Below are positions 22,964-31,283 of a stretch of 64,000 bases of DNA, piece by piece. Position 1 is the stretch's first letter, and the number at the start of each line of letters is the position of its first letter. Both the position numbers and the translations under genes were made by a program. Source of the DNA: JAPOXK01 sp965220315 (GTDB lineage Bacteria; Chloroflexota; Dehalococcoidia; Bin125). Location: assembly GCA_965220315.1 (NCBI GenBank), contig CBDCPP010000002.1, positions 248,001 through 312,000 of the forward strand. The letters are read 5' to 3'. The notes under the pieces were generated by a model. That model did no database searches. It saw only the letters and a program-made list of their open reading frames with translations, and had not been told where the DNA came from.

Positions 22964-25249
22964 GTGGCTTCTCCGCAGGACCGGCACCATTTTTTTACGC
23001 CCGTTCGTCTCGCGACTTTCGTCGTGGGGCTTTCAGTCGCGCTCACGATCGCGCTGATCCCGATTGAGCCCGCAGAGACGTTGCCGCAGGTCGGGGAGAC
23101 CGCTCTGGACGACGTGCGGGCTCAGGAGGAGATCGCTTTCGAGAGCGTTGTCCTCACAGACCTCGCTCGCGATGCGGCCAGCGAGAACGTGGCTGCGTTC
23201 GTCACGGTCGATCGTGGGGTGGAGCGCGCGCAAGCGGGCGTCCTGCAGGCCATGCTCACGCGCATTAGCGATATCCGCGACTCGATCGCAACGGAAGCAG
23301 AGCGGACGACCGCTCTCGCCGCGGTACCCGGGTTACCGCTCAGTCTCCGCGGGCAGATTCTTGTGCTCAGTTTTACCAACGCCCAGTGGGAGACGGCTCG
23401 CGACGAAGCCACCATCCTCCTCACGGAATTGCTCGCGGCGAACATCATCGAGAGCGATCTAGAGGCGCTTCGTCCAGAGATTCCGAATCGCGTCGATCAA
23501 GATCTCGCTCCGACCGTTCGTGAGGTTGTCGTCGAACTCGTGGCGCCGCTGATCATGCCCAACGTCGTGATCGACGATGCGGCCACGATCGCTGCTCGTG
23601 AGCAAGCGCGGTCGATTGTTGCCCCTGTCGGCTGTGCCTTCGGGGAAGGAGAGCTCGTCTTTCTCCGAGGCGCGGAGGTGACCGGTGTGGACATCTTGGC
23701 GCGCTGCGCGCTTCCCGTTTCGCTCCGCGGCGCCAGCTTCACCGCGACCGAGATCGACGCGGTGGCGAGTGAAGCGCTTGAACGGCTCACCCCGAAGTCG
23801 GGCGGCGTACCCGGCGACGAGTTGATCGCTGTCCTCATCCTCGCTGCGGCTTGCGCGGTGACGCTGGGCGCCTACCTTGCCCTCACGCATCCGCGCGCAG
23901 CTGCAAGTGACCGTCGGCTCGTCCTGCTGGGCGTCTTGATATTTTTGGCGGCGCTCGCCGCGCGCTGGTACTTCCCGGCCGTTCTCCCAGAAGAGCAGAA
24001 TAAGGCGCTTGAATTAATCTTACCCCTGGCGGCGGTGGCCGTACTTGCCGCGGTGCTTTTAGAGACGACGCTGGCGCTCGTCGTCGCCACGATCGTGGCG
24101 GCCCTTGGCGGCTTCGCCGCGATGGCGTTCCCGGACTACGACGTGACCAACACGCCGAGCGCGGAACAAGCGCTGCGGCCGACGGTTGCGTTCTTGTTTG
24201 CTGGCGTCGCGGGCGTCTTTGCAAGCACACGAGTGGAGCGGGTGACCCAGTATGCAGTGGTGGGTGGCGTCATCGGCGGCACGGTGTTCATCACTGGGCT
24301 CGCCTTTTGGCTGTTCAGCGACGATCGTTCCACGGTCGCTCTTGCGTGGCTCGCGCTCACGGCCCTCATTGCGACGTTCGTCACTGGCGTCGTCACGGTG
24401 GGCGCACTCACCTTTCTCGGTTCAACGTTTGGTGTTACGACGCGCCTGCAACTGCTGGAGATGGCTCAACTCACCCAACCACTCTTACGGCGCCTCCAAG
24501 AAGAGGCGCCCGGAACGTTTCATCATTCGCTGCTTGTCGCGACCATGGGCGAACGCGCCGCTGCGCAGATTGACGCGCATCCGCTGCTCGTGCGGGTGGG
24601 GGCCTACTATCACGACATCGGTAAGCTCGCACAGCCACATATGTACATCGAAAATCAAGGCGATGGGGAAAACCCCCACGATGGTGTCGACCCGTGGGAA
24701 AGCGCCCGCGTGATCCAGGAACACGTTCGCTGGGGGCTGGAACTCGGCCGGCGGCATCGACTGCCGGAGCGGGTGCGGGACTTTATTCCCGAGCATCACG
24801 GCACTCGGCTCGTCACCTATTTTTATCGGAAGGCCGCGCAGATCGACCCCGATGTCGACCCGACTGGCTTCACCTATGAAGGGCCCCGTCCTCGCTCCCG
24901 CGAGACAGCTATCATCATGCTGGCCGACTCCTGCGAAGCGGTGGTCCGCTCCTCCCACAACCGCGACCCGGACCAGATCGACAGTCTGATCGATGGCGTG
25001 ATCAGCGAACGTCTCGCTGAGCGGCAACTCGACGATAGCGACATGACCCTTCGCGATCTTCGTCTGGTGGGCGAATCATTTAAGGTCACGCTCCGTGGCG
25101 TTTACCATTCGCGTATCAGTTATCCTGAACCCACGGCTGCTGAGCAGGAGCGTCTCACGCGCAGCCTGTTGCCAAAGGACTTCACAGCGCCCCCCGAGCC
25201 GTTTAGCGATCTCCCTATTGACGGCAGTGAGCCTCCTGAGATCGCTTAA
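22964..25249 (+). CDS. PgpH-like 7TM-HD phosphohydrolase (c-di-AMP phosphodiesterase candidate)
   Basis: 761 aa. An N-terminal helix is followed by a ~260-residue extracellular domain, then seven membrane helices (~285-500) and a C-terminal HD domain with HHSLLVATMGERAA, YYHDIGKLAQP, IQEHVRWGLELGRRHRLP and FIPEHHGTRL. This is the PgpH architecture (7TMR-HDED, 7TM, HD). Characterised members hydrolyse c-di-AMP, which controls osmolyte and K+ transport and cell wall stress in monoderms. Start is GTG 22964, chosen because it precedes the first helix. The neighbouring ybeY and era genes usual in Firmicutes are absent. Confidence 0.87.
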   Translation: MASPQDRHHFFTPVRLATFVVGLSVALTIALIPIEPAETLPQVGETALDDVRAQEEIAFESVVLTDLARDAASENVAAFVTVDRGVERAQAGVLQAMLTRISDIRDSIATEAERTTALAAVPGLPLSLRGQILVLSFTNAQWETARDEATILLTELLAANIIESDLEALRPEIPNRVDQDLAPTVREVVVELVAPLIMPNVVIDDAATIAAREQARSIVAPVGCAFGEGELVFLRGAEVTGVDILARCALPVSLRGASFTATEIDAVASEALERLTPKSGGVPGDELIAVLILAAACAVTLGAYLALTHPRAAASDRRLVLLGVLIFLAALAARWYFPAVLPEEQNKALELILPLAAVAVLAAVLLETTLALVVATIVAALGGFAAMAFPDYDVTNTPSAEQALRPTVAFLFAGVAGVFASTRVERVTQYAVVGGVIGGTVFITGLAFWLFSDDRSTVALAWLALTALIATFVTGVVTVGALTFLGSTFGVTTRLQLLEMAQLTQPLLRRLQEEAPGTFHHSLLVATMGERAAAQIDAHPLLVRVGAYYHDIGKLAQPHMYIENQGDGENPHDGVDPWESARVIQEHVRWGLELGRRHRLPERVRDFIPEHHGTRLVTYFYRKAAQIDPDVDPTGFTYEGPRPRSRETAIIMLADSCEAVVRSSHNRDPDQIDSLIDGVISERLAERQLDDSDMTLRDLRLVGESFKVTLRGVYHSRISYPEPTAAEQERLTRSLLPKDFTAPPEPFSDLPIDGSEPPEIA

Positions 25250-25327
25250 GCCAATCCTCGCGAAAGTGGAAGCCTTTAGCTTTAGTCACTGTCGCGGGTA
25301 GTGTTTAGATCGACGCAGGAGTAGCGC

Positions 25328-26017
25328 GTGCGTTTCGCCGTCCTCGTATTTCCTGGTACCTGGAGCGACGGCGATTGCCGCTACGTTCTCCAAGACGTGT
25401 TGGGCCATCCCACCGATCTCGTCTGGCACCGCGAGAGCAGTCTTGACGGCTACGATGCAGTCATCGTTCCGGGCGGTTTCGCGCACGGCGACTACTTGCG
25501 TTGCGGTGCGATCGCCCGCTTCTCCCCAGTGATGACCGCCCTCCGGCGCCATGTAGCCGCGGGCCGGTTGGTCTTTGGCTCATGCAACGGTTTCCAGATT
25601 CTCTGCGAGGCAGGACTGCTGCCGGGCACGCTCCGCCGGAATCAGAGCCTCCAGTACCGCTGCGCTCCGCAGCACGTCCGCGTCGAACGCGCGGATACGC
25701 ACTTCACAAACGCGTGTGCGGAAGAACAGCGGCTCATGCTGCCGATTTCGCATGGGGAAGGGAACTACTTTGCTGACCCGGACACTTTGGCGGAGCTTGA
25801 GACGGAGCGGCGAATCCTTTTTCGCTATGTGGACGCCACCGGCAATGTGACGGCGTCCGCGAATCCCAACGGTTCTGTTTCCCATATCGCCGGTGTTATG
25901 AATGCCGCCGGCACCGTCTGTGGCATGATGCCGCACCCCGAACGGGCCAGCGAAGCGTTGTTGGGAGGCGAGGACGGGCTCTACATCTGGCGCTCAATGA
26001 TTGAGCGGTGGAACTGA
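25328..26017 (+). CDS. purQ: Phosphoribosylformylglycinamidine synthase, glutaminase subunit
   Basis: 229 aa class I glutaminase. Nucleophile Cys in GSCNGFQILCEAGLLPG and His/Glu in MMPHPERASE. VPGGFAHGDYLRCGAIAR is PurQ-specific. It releases ammonia for PurL in step 4 of purine synthesis. Start is GTG 25328. It overlaps purL slightly. No purS gene is visible immediately upstream, although small PurL enzymes normally need it. Confidence 0.94.
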   Translation: MRFAVLVFPGTWSDGDCRYVLQDVLGHPTDLVWHRESSLDGYDAVIVPGGFAHGDYLRCGAIARFSPVMTALRRHVAAGRLVFGSCNGFQILCEAGLLPGTLRRNQSLQYRCAPQHVRVERADTHFTNACAEEQRLMLPISHGEGNYFADPDTLAELETERRILFRYVDATGNVTASANPNGSVSHIAGVMNAAGTVCGMMPHPERASEALLGGEDGLYIWRSMIERWN

Positions 26018-28268
26018 TGCTTTGACGACACCCGCACACGCTATCGACGACGCGACGCTCGAACAGATCGCCCTGAGCCGGGCTGAGTACGAGGACGCAC
26101 GCACGCGCCTCGGCCGTGACCCTACGCCGGTCGAGCTTGGCATGATCGGCGCCCTCTGGAGTGAGCATTGCGGCTATAAGCACTCGCGTCCGCTCTTCCG
26201 CCACTTCCCTGTCGAAGCGCCGTACATCCTTACTTCGCTGGGCGGTGAGAACGCGGGTGCCGTCGACATCGGCGACGGCTGGGTAGTGGTGATGAAGATC
26301 GAGTCGCACAATCATCCCAGCGCGATCGAGCCTTACCAGGGCGCTGCGACTGGGGTCGGCGGCATCGTGCGAGATATCTTCGCCATGGGCGCGCGGCCGA
26401 TCGCTCTCCTCGACTCATTGCGCTTCGGTCCGCCATCCCAGCGAGACAGCCGGCGGCTACTGAAGAATGTAGTCGCCGGTATTGGCGACTACGGCAACTG
26501 CTTGGGCATTCCCAATGTTGGGGGCGAGGTAGCATTCGGCGGGTCCTACACGGCCAACCCGCTGGTGAATGCGATGTGCGTCGGTCTGGCTCGCCGGGGC
26601 GAACTCCTCAGCGCCCGCGCCGATGGACCAGGCAACGCACTCATGCTGGTCGGTGCCGACACGGGCAAGGATGGGCTCCACGGTGCCACGTTTGCCAGTG
26701 TGGAACTCGGCGACCGCAGCGAAGAGCGCCGCCCTGCAGTGCAGGTAGGCAATCCTTTCATGGAAAAGCTGCTGATGGAGGCCTGCGTTGAGTTGGCGAC
26801 CGACCATCCGGATTGGATCACGGGGCTACAGGACCTCGGCGCCGCCGGACTCACCAGCAGCGCGGTCGAATGCGCGGCCAAGGCCGGAACGGGCGTGCGC
26901 ATCGATGTGAGCCGCGTCCCCCGCCGCGAGGCTGGCATGACGCCCTATGACGTCATGCTCTCGGAATCACAAGAGCGGATGTTGGTGGTTGTCAGGCGCG
27001 GCCATGAGGACGATGTCGTGCGACATTTCGAGCGCTGGGAGCTCTCAGCCACGGTGATCGGCCAAGTGACAGAGGACGGCATCGCACGCGTCGTGGATGG
27101 AGACGAAGAGGTTGCTAGCGTCGGCACCGCGCTTCTCACATCACCGCCTACCTATGAAAACGAGGGCGTGCGCGATCCCGCGGCGGCGGCGGCAGCAAGC
27201 TTCGATCCTGGCACGCTTCCGGACCTTTCCGACGCAAACGACGCGCTGCTTGCATTGCTGGTTGCGCCCAACATCACGGACAAGAATTGGGTCACGCGCC
27301 AGTACGACCAACAGGTGCTGACCAACACGGTGCTCGTGCCCGGCAGTGATGCTGGGGTATTACGCGTCAAAGGCACGCAGCGCGCCATCGCTCTCGCCAC
27401 CGATGGCAACGGCCGTACGACCCACATTGATCCTTGGGTCGGGGGTGCCCGTGCCGTTGCGGAAGCGGCGCGCAATGTTGCCTGTACCGGTGCGACGCCA
27501 CTGGCCCTCACCGATTGCCTCAACTTTGGCAACCCCGAACGTCCCTCCATCGCCTACCAGCTGGCGCAGGCCGTGCGTGGCATTGGTGCTGCTGCTCGTG
27601 CACTTGGCACCCCAGTCGTCTCGGGGAACGCCTCGCTCTACAACGAAACCAACGGCGTCCCTGTCGCGCCGACGCCGATCGTGGGGATGCTGGGAGTGAT
27701 CGAGGATGTGGACCGGATCGTTCGCATGCCCTTCCGGGCTGAGGGCGACCTCGTTTTCCTCGCGGGTACCGATGTTCCGCAGGATCCGGCGACGTTGGGT
27801 GGCAGTGAGTACCTCGCGACGCTTCATCAACTTGAAGCGGGCCCCGTCGCCGTGGACCTCCCTGGGGAGGCTGCGCTCATCCGATTTCTGACCACCGCTG
27901 CCCACCGCGGTCTACTTCGCTCCGCCCACGACTGCTCGGATGGCGGGCTCGCAGTAGCGCTGGCGGAATGCGCCGTCGCAGGTGGTGTGGGCCTCGAGGG
28001 CACTTCGATCGAACTCGGTACCCGGATCGACGCTGCTCTCTTCGGAGAGGCCGGCGCGCGCGCCGTCGTCAGCATCCACCCTCGTGTTCGGAGTGAATTC
28101 GGCGCCCTCGCTACGGAGATCGCAATTCCAATTGCGCTCCTCGGAACTGTATCCAGCGACCGCCTGCGTGTCGGTGCGGCCATTGATCTACCCATCAGCG
28201 ATATCGGCGACGCCTATCGGAACACGCTCCCTTCGCTGTTGGGAGAGAGCCCCCCACCCCCCCTGTGA
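26001..28268 (+). CDS. purL: Phosphoribosylformylglycinamidine synthase, synthetase subunit
   Basis: 755 aa small-type PurL. Motifs: ELGMIGALWSEHCGYKHSRPL, KIESHNHPSAIEPYQGAATGVGGIVRDIFAMGARPIA (in part), GGEVAFG, GLQDLGAAGL, MLSESQERML and SAHDCSDGGLAVALAECA. It converts FGAR to FGAM with ammonia from PurQ. The start is uncertain between TTG 26001 (overlapping purQ by 17 nt) and TTG 26022; neither has a strong ribosome site. It ends the purine set that begins with purF at 16110. Confidence 0.93.
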   Translation: MSGGTDALTTPAHAIDDATLEQIALSRAEYEDARTRLGRDPTPVELGMIGALWSEHCGYKHSRPLFRHFPVEAPYILTSLGGENAGAVDIGDGWVVVMKIESHNHPSAIEPYQGAATGVGGIVRDIFAMGARPIALLDSLRFGPPSQRDSRRLLKNVVAGIGDYGNCLGIPNVGGEVAFGGSYTANPLVNAMCVGLARRGELLSARADGPGNALMLVGADTGKDGLHGATFASVELGDRSEERRPAVQVGNPFMEKLLMEACVELATDHPDWITGLQDLGAAGLTSSAVECAAKAGTGVRIDVSRVPRREAGMTPYDVMLSESQERMLVVVRRGHEDDVVRHFERWELSATVIGQVTEDGIARVVDGDEEVASVGTALLTSPPTYENEGVRDPAAAAAASFDPGTLPDLSDANDALLALLVAPNITDKNWVTRQYDQQVLTNTVLVPGSDAGVLRVKGTQRAIALATDGNGRTTHIDPWVGGARAVAEAARNVACTGATPLALTDCLNFGNPERPSIAYQLAQAVRGIGAAARALGTPVVSGNASLYNETNGVPVAPTPIVGMLGVIEDVDRIVRMPFRAEGDLVFLAGTDVPQDPATLGGSEYLATLHQLEAGPVAVDLPGEAALIRFLTTAAHRGLLRSAHDCSDGGLAVALAECAVAGGVGLEGTSIELGTRIDAALFGEAGARAVVSIHPRVRSEFGALATEIAIPIALLGTVSSDRLRVGAAIDLPISDIGDAYRNTLPSLLGESPPPPL

Positions 28269-28478
28269 TTTGCGTAGACAGAACGCCCGTTCTATCTTTT
28301 CAGGGAGGGTTCGGCGAGGAGGTCTTTACCCCGCCGTCTCGGCCAGCCGCTTCCGGTTGTCTTTGTGACAGAAGCGCTAGGCTTGGCGACCGTTTCGCTT
28401 ATACCGTGGAATACGCTGTCAACTCTCTGGAGTGGTGCGCCCATAAGCCATTGGCGAGCATTATTGAGTTGGCTGTAG

Positions 28479-28508
28479 GTCGCGGATCCGTCACAACGGA
28501 TCTGCGAC
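28479..28508 (+). promoter_or_regulatory. Strong hairpin in the rplI leader
   Basis: GTCGCGGATCCG (28479-28490) pairs with CGGATCTGCGAC (28497-28508) across 12 bp, with one G-U pair and a 6-nt loop. No T-run follows, so it is not a normal terminator. It ends 26 nt before the rplI start, within a 266-nt gap after purL (28269-28534) that otherwise shows no gene. It could be a protein-binding leader element or an mRNA stabiliser. Confidence 0.5.
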
Positions 28509-28534
28509 TCAATCCGGATGCGGGGAGGGTCGCG

Positions 28535-29098
28535 ATGAAGGTCGTGTTTCTGAAAGAGGTCGAGGGCTCTGGGCTCGTTGGAGAGGTCAAGGAGGTCAAG
28601 AACGGCTATGCGCGGAACTACCTCCTGCCTCGTGAGCTTGTGGCCCCAGCCACGAAGGCGGCGATCGAGCGGGCGACCAAGCTCGCCAAAGTGGACGCCG
28701 TCCGCCAAGAAAAGGCCGATGCGGCCGCCCGCCTGCTTGCTGATCGCATCGACGGGGCCACCGTCGAACTTGCAGCCAAGGTTGGTGAGCAGGGGCGCCT
28801 CTTCGGCTCAGTCACAGCGGCTGACATCGCGGGCCAGCTGAGCGAGCGGGTCGGCGCAAAGATCGAGCACCGGCAGGTCCTGCTGGGGCAGGCGATCAAG
28901 GCCATCGGGACGCAAGGCGTGCGCGTTCGCTTCACGCGCAATGTCTTCGCGAATGTCACGGTGGAGGTCGCCTCCGAAGAAGGTGAGTCGGCGGATCCAC
29001 CGCCGGCCACCGAGCAGGAAGTGCCGGCGGAGGAGACAGAGGACGAGAGCGCAGAGGCTGCGACTCCTGACGTGGAGCCGCAGACCGAGAGCGATTAA
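28535..29098 (+). CDS. rplI: 50S ribosomal protein L9 with acidic C-terminal extension
   Basis: 187 aa. The L9 N-domain is clear (MKVVFLKEVEGSGLVGEVKEVKNGYARNYLLP, shown here in outline), followed by the long helix and the C-domain (LFGSVTAADIAGQL, IKAIGTQGVRVRF). Family members are about 148 aa; here the last ~38 residues are a Glu/Pro/Ala-rich tail (EEGESADPPPATEQEVPAEE onwards). ATG 28535 has GGGGAGGG upstream; the frame open from 28265 was rejected. It leads a replication operon with dnaB. Confidence 0.95.
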   Translation: MKVVFLKEVEGSGLVGEVKEVKNGYARNYLLPRELVAPATKAAIERATKLAKVDAVRQEKADAAARLLADRIDGATVELAAKVGEQGRLFGSVTAADIAGQLSERVGAKIEHRQVLLGQAIKAIGTQGVRVRFTRNVFANVTVEVASEEGESADPPPATEQEVPAEETEDESAEAATPDVEPQTESD

Positions 29099-29120
29099 CG
29101 GGGGCAGGACAAGCCGTCCT

Positions 29121-29138
29121 GAACCCCCACGGGGGTTC
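29121..29138 (+). promoter_or_regulatory. Hairpin over the dnaB ribosome-binding region
   Basis: GAACCCCC (29121-29128) and GGGGGTTC (29131-29138) form an 8-bp perfect inverted repeat ending 2 nt before the dnaB ATG. The purine-rich GGGGG that would serve as ribosome site is in the 3' arm, so folding would hide it. It may tune dnaB translation relative to rplI. Confidence 0.45.
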
Positions 29139-29140
29139 GG

Positions 29141-30559
29141 ATGGTCTTGGAGAAAGCCCCACCGAGTGACGTCGAAGCGGAAGCGACGGTCATCGCGGCC
29201 GTTCTGGTCGACGAGGCGGCGCTGACCCGCGTTGCCGCGATCCTTAACCCTCGTGATTTTGCCGATGAGCGCCACGCTTGGATGTACGAGGCCGCGCTCA
29301 AGATCTGGGATCGCAACGAGGTCGTCAACCAGGTCACGCTGGCGCACGAGCTGGGGCGAAGCGGCAAGCTTGAGGAGGCGGGCGGGCTTGCGTACATCAG
29401 CCAAATCGTCGCCGATCTGCCAACCTCCGTTGGGGTGGAGCACGCAGCGCGCATTATCACGCGCGATGCGACTTATCGCCGCCTGATCGACGCCGCCGGC
29501 ACCATCGCCCGCATCGGTTACGACGGTGGTCCCAACCTCTCGGACGCGCTGGCCCGCTCCGAGAGCCTGCTCCTGGACTTGCGCGGCGGCGAGCGCCTGC
29601 GCGACTTCGTTCCGCTGCGTGACCTCTTGGAGGATTTCCTCGGCCCACCCACGGATGAAGAAACGGGCCGGCTAACCGAGCCTGCGCGCACTGGGTTCTC
29701 CGATCTGGACACATTGCTCACGGGCCTCAAGCGATCCGATTTGGCGGTGCTGGCGGCCCGCCCCTCCGTTGGTAAGTCCGCCCTGGCCCTGGCGATGGCG
29801 CGCAACCTGGCGTTGGGACAACAGGGAAAGGTCGCAATCTTCAGTTTGGAAATGTCCGGCGAGCAGGTGGCGAGCCGGCTTGTCTCTGCCGAGGCCAACG
29901 TCGACTCTCAGCGATTGCCCTGGGGCCGTCATAGCGAAGCGGAGGAAGCGCGCATTAGCCGCGCGATCGGCAACCTTTCACAAGCGGAGATCTACATCGA
30001 CGACACACCCGGCCTCAGCGTGGCCGAGCTGCGTGCGAAGGCGCGTCGAATCAAGATGGACGTTGGGTTGGACTTGCTGGTCGTCGACCACATTCAACTG
30101 ATGCACGCAGGCTTCGGCAACGAGACCAATCGCGTTGCCGAGATCAGTTACATCTCGCGCTCACTCAAGGAGCTCGCGCGCGAGTTGCAAGTGCCCATGC
30201 TTGCAGTCTCCCAGCTGTCGCGCGCCGTCGAGGCGCGCCAGCCACACATCCCCATGCTCAGCGACCTGCGGGAGAGCGGCTCGATCGAACAAGACGCGGA
30301 CGTGGTGATCTTCATCTATCGCGAAGACATGTATGTGCAACGCGAAGAGTGGGAAGATCTGCATCCGAGAGAGCCAGGTTCGCACTATCCTGCGGGCGTC
30401 GCGCAACTGATCGTAGCCAAGCACCGCAACGGCCCTAGCGGCGTCGTCCATCTGCGCTTCGTCAAGAACATCGCCAAATTTGAAGATCTCTTACTCCGCC
30501 AAGAGGAAGCCTCTCCACCCGACGCAGAGTGGCGTCTGGATACTTTCTCCAATGACTGA
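29141..30559 (+). CDS. dnaB: Replicative DNA helicase DnaB
   Basis: 472 aa. The N-terminal helical domain (DVEAEATVIAAVL ... FADERHAWMYEAALKI) interacts with primase, and a RecA-like motor follows with Walker A ARPSVGKSA at 206-213, Walker B LLVVDHIQLM, and DLRESGSIEQDADVVIFIYR. It unwinds the fork as a hexamer. There is no intein. The gene order rplI-dnaB is common; here dnaD- and dnaC-like genes follow with overlaps, so a complete helicase-loading set is transcribed together. Confidence 0.96.
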   Translation: MVLEKAPPSDVEAEATVIAAVLVDEAALTRVAAILNPRDFADERHAWMYEAALKIWDRNEVVNQVTLAHELGRSGKLEEAGGLAYISQIVADLPTSVGVEHAARIITRDATYRRLIDAAGTIARIGYDGGPNLSDALARSESLLLDLRGGERLRDFVPLRDLLEDFLGPPTDEETGRLTEPARTGFSDLDTLLTGLKRSDLAVLAARPSVGKSALALAMARNLALGQQGKVAIFSLEMSGEQVASRLVSAEANVDSQRLPWGRHSEAEEARISRAIGNLSQAEIYIDDTPGLSVAELRAKARRIKMDVGLDLLVVDHIQLMHAGFGNETNRVAEISYISRSLKELARELQVPMLAVSQLSRAVEARQPHIPMLSDLRESGSIEQDADVVIFIYREDMYVQREEWEDLHPREPGSHYPAGVAQLIVAKHRNGPSGVVHLRFVKNIAKFEDLLLRQEEASPPDAEWRLDTFSND

Positions 30560-31283
30560 TCAATACGCTTCCAGCGCCGGTGCTTATCCGGGGTTCCCTT
30601 CCTCGGCTAAAAACGTGGCCATTCCTGCAGCGTTGCTCTCTACGCTGGTTCCGGCGATGGACGACCCGGCCGAGCTACTAGTCTCCCTGTATGCCATCGC
30701 CGCTGTGCAACGCTTGCGGCGCTTTCCCCGGCTGCTTGACGTTGAGATCCTCGCTACCGAGCGGCCGCTCGTGGACGCGTTGGCCCGCATGTTGTCCGCG
30801 CCCGATGCCGCAGAAGTTGCGGCGGCATTCAAACGCGGCATCGCCGCCGCCGTTGCGCGCGGGGTGCTGCTCCGAGTCGACGGCGCAGAGGCGGAGCGGC
30901 CTCGCTCGTACATCACCATCAACACTGTGGCGGATCGCCGCACGATCGAACGGGTGCGCCGCGGCGAGCTGGCGAACGGACCAGCGCTCGCCGCATATCC
31001 GCCCACCCCCCAACGTGCACGCAGCATCTTTACGCTCTACGAAGAGACCGTGGGACCGATCACGCCCCAAATCGCGGAGGAGCTCGTCGAAGCGGAGGCG
31101 CTTTACCCCTGGGAGTGGATTAACGATGCATTCCGCGAGGCCGCGGAGCTGAACAAACGGAGCTGGCGCTACATTAGCCGCATCTTGGAGCGCTGGCAGA
31201 GTGAGGGACGAGACGATGAGGCGCTTAGGCGACATTCTGGCCGCTGGCGCGATTCCGAGTACGGGCACCTCATCCAGCGCTGA
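30552..31283 (+). CDS. dnaD: DnaD-domain primosomal protein
   Basis: 243 aa, ATG 30552 overlapping the dnaB stop by 8 nt. The N-terminal half resembles a winged-helix DnaD/DnaB-like domain and the C-terminal part carries the DnaD-like signature (SIFTLYEETVGPITPQIAEEL, YPWEWINDAFREAAELNKRSWRYISRILERW, in outline). In Firmicutes DnaD helps remodel DNA and recruit the helicase loader. Position between dnaB and a loader gene supports the same role. Confidence 0.85.
   Translation: MTDQYASSAGAYPGFPSSAKNVAIPAALLSTLVPAMDDPAELLVSLYAIAAVQRLRRFPRLLDVEILATERPLVDALARMLSAPDAAEVAAAFKRGIAAAVARGVLLRVDGAEAERPRSYITINTVADRRTIERVRRGELANGPALAAYPPTPQRARSIFTLYEETVGPITPQIAEELVEAEALYPWEWINDAFREAAELNKRSWRYISRILERWQSEGRDDEALRRHSGRWRDSEYGHLIQR

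Noticed and set aside
22960..22965. TATAGT as -10 promoter for the PgpH-like gene
   Set aside because: It overlaps the GTG start itself and has no -35 at proper distance.
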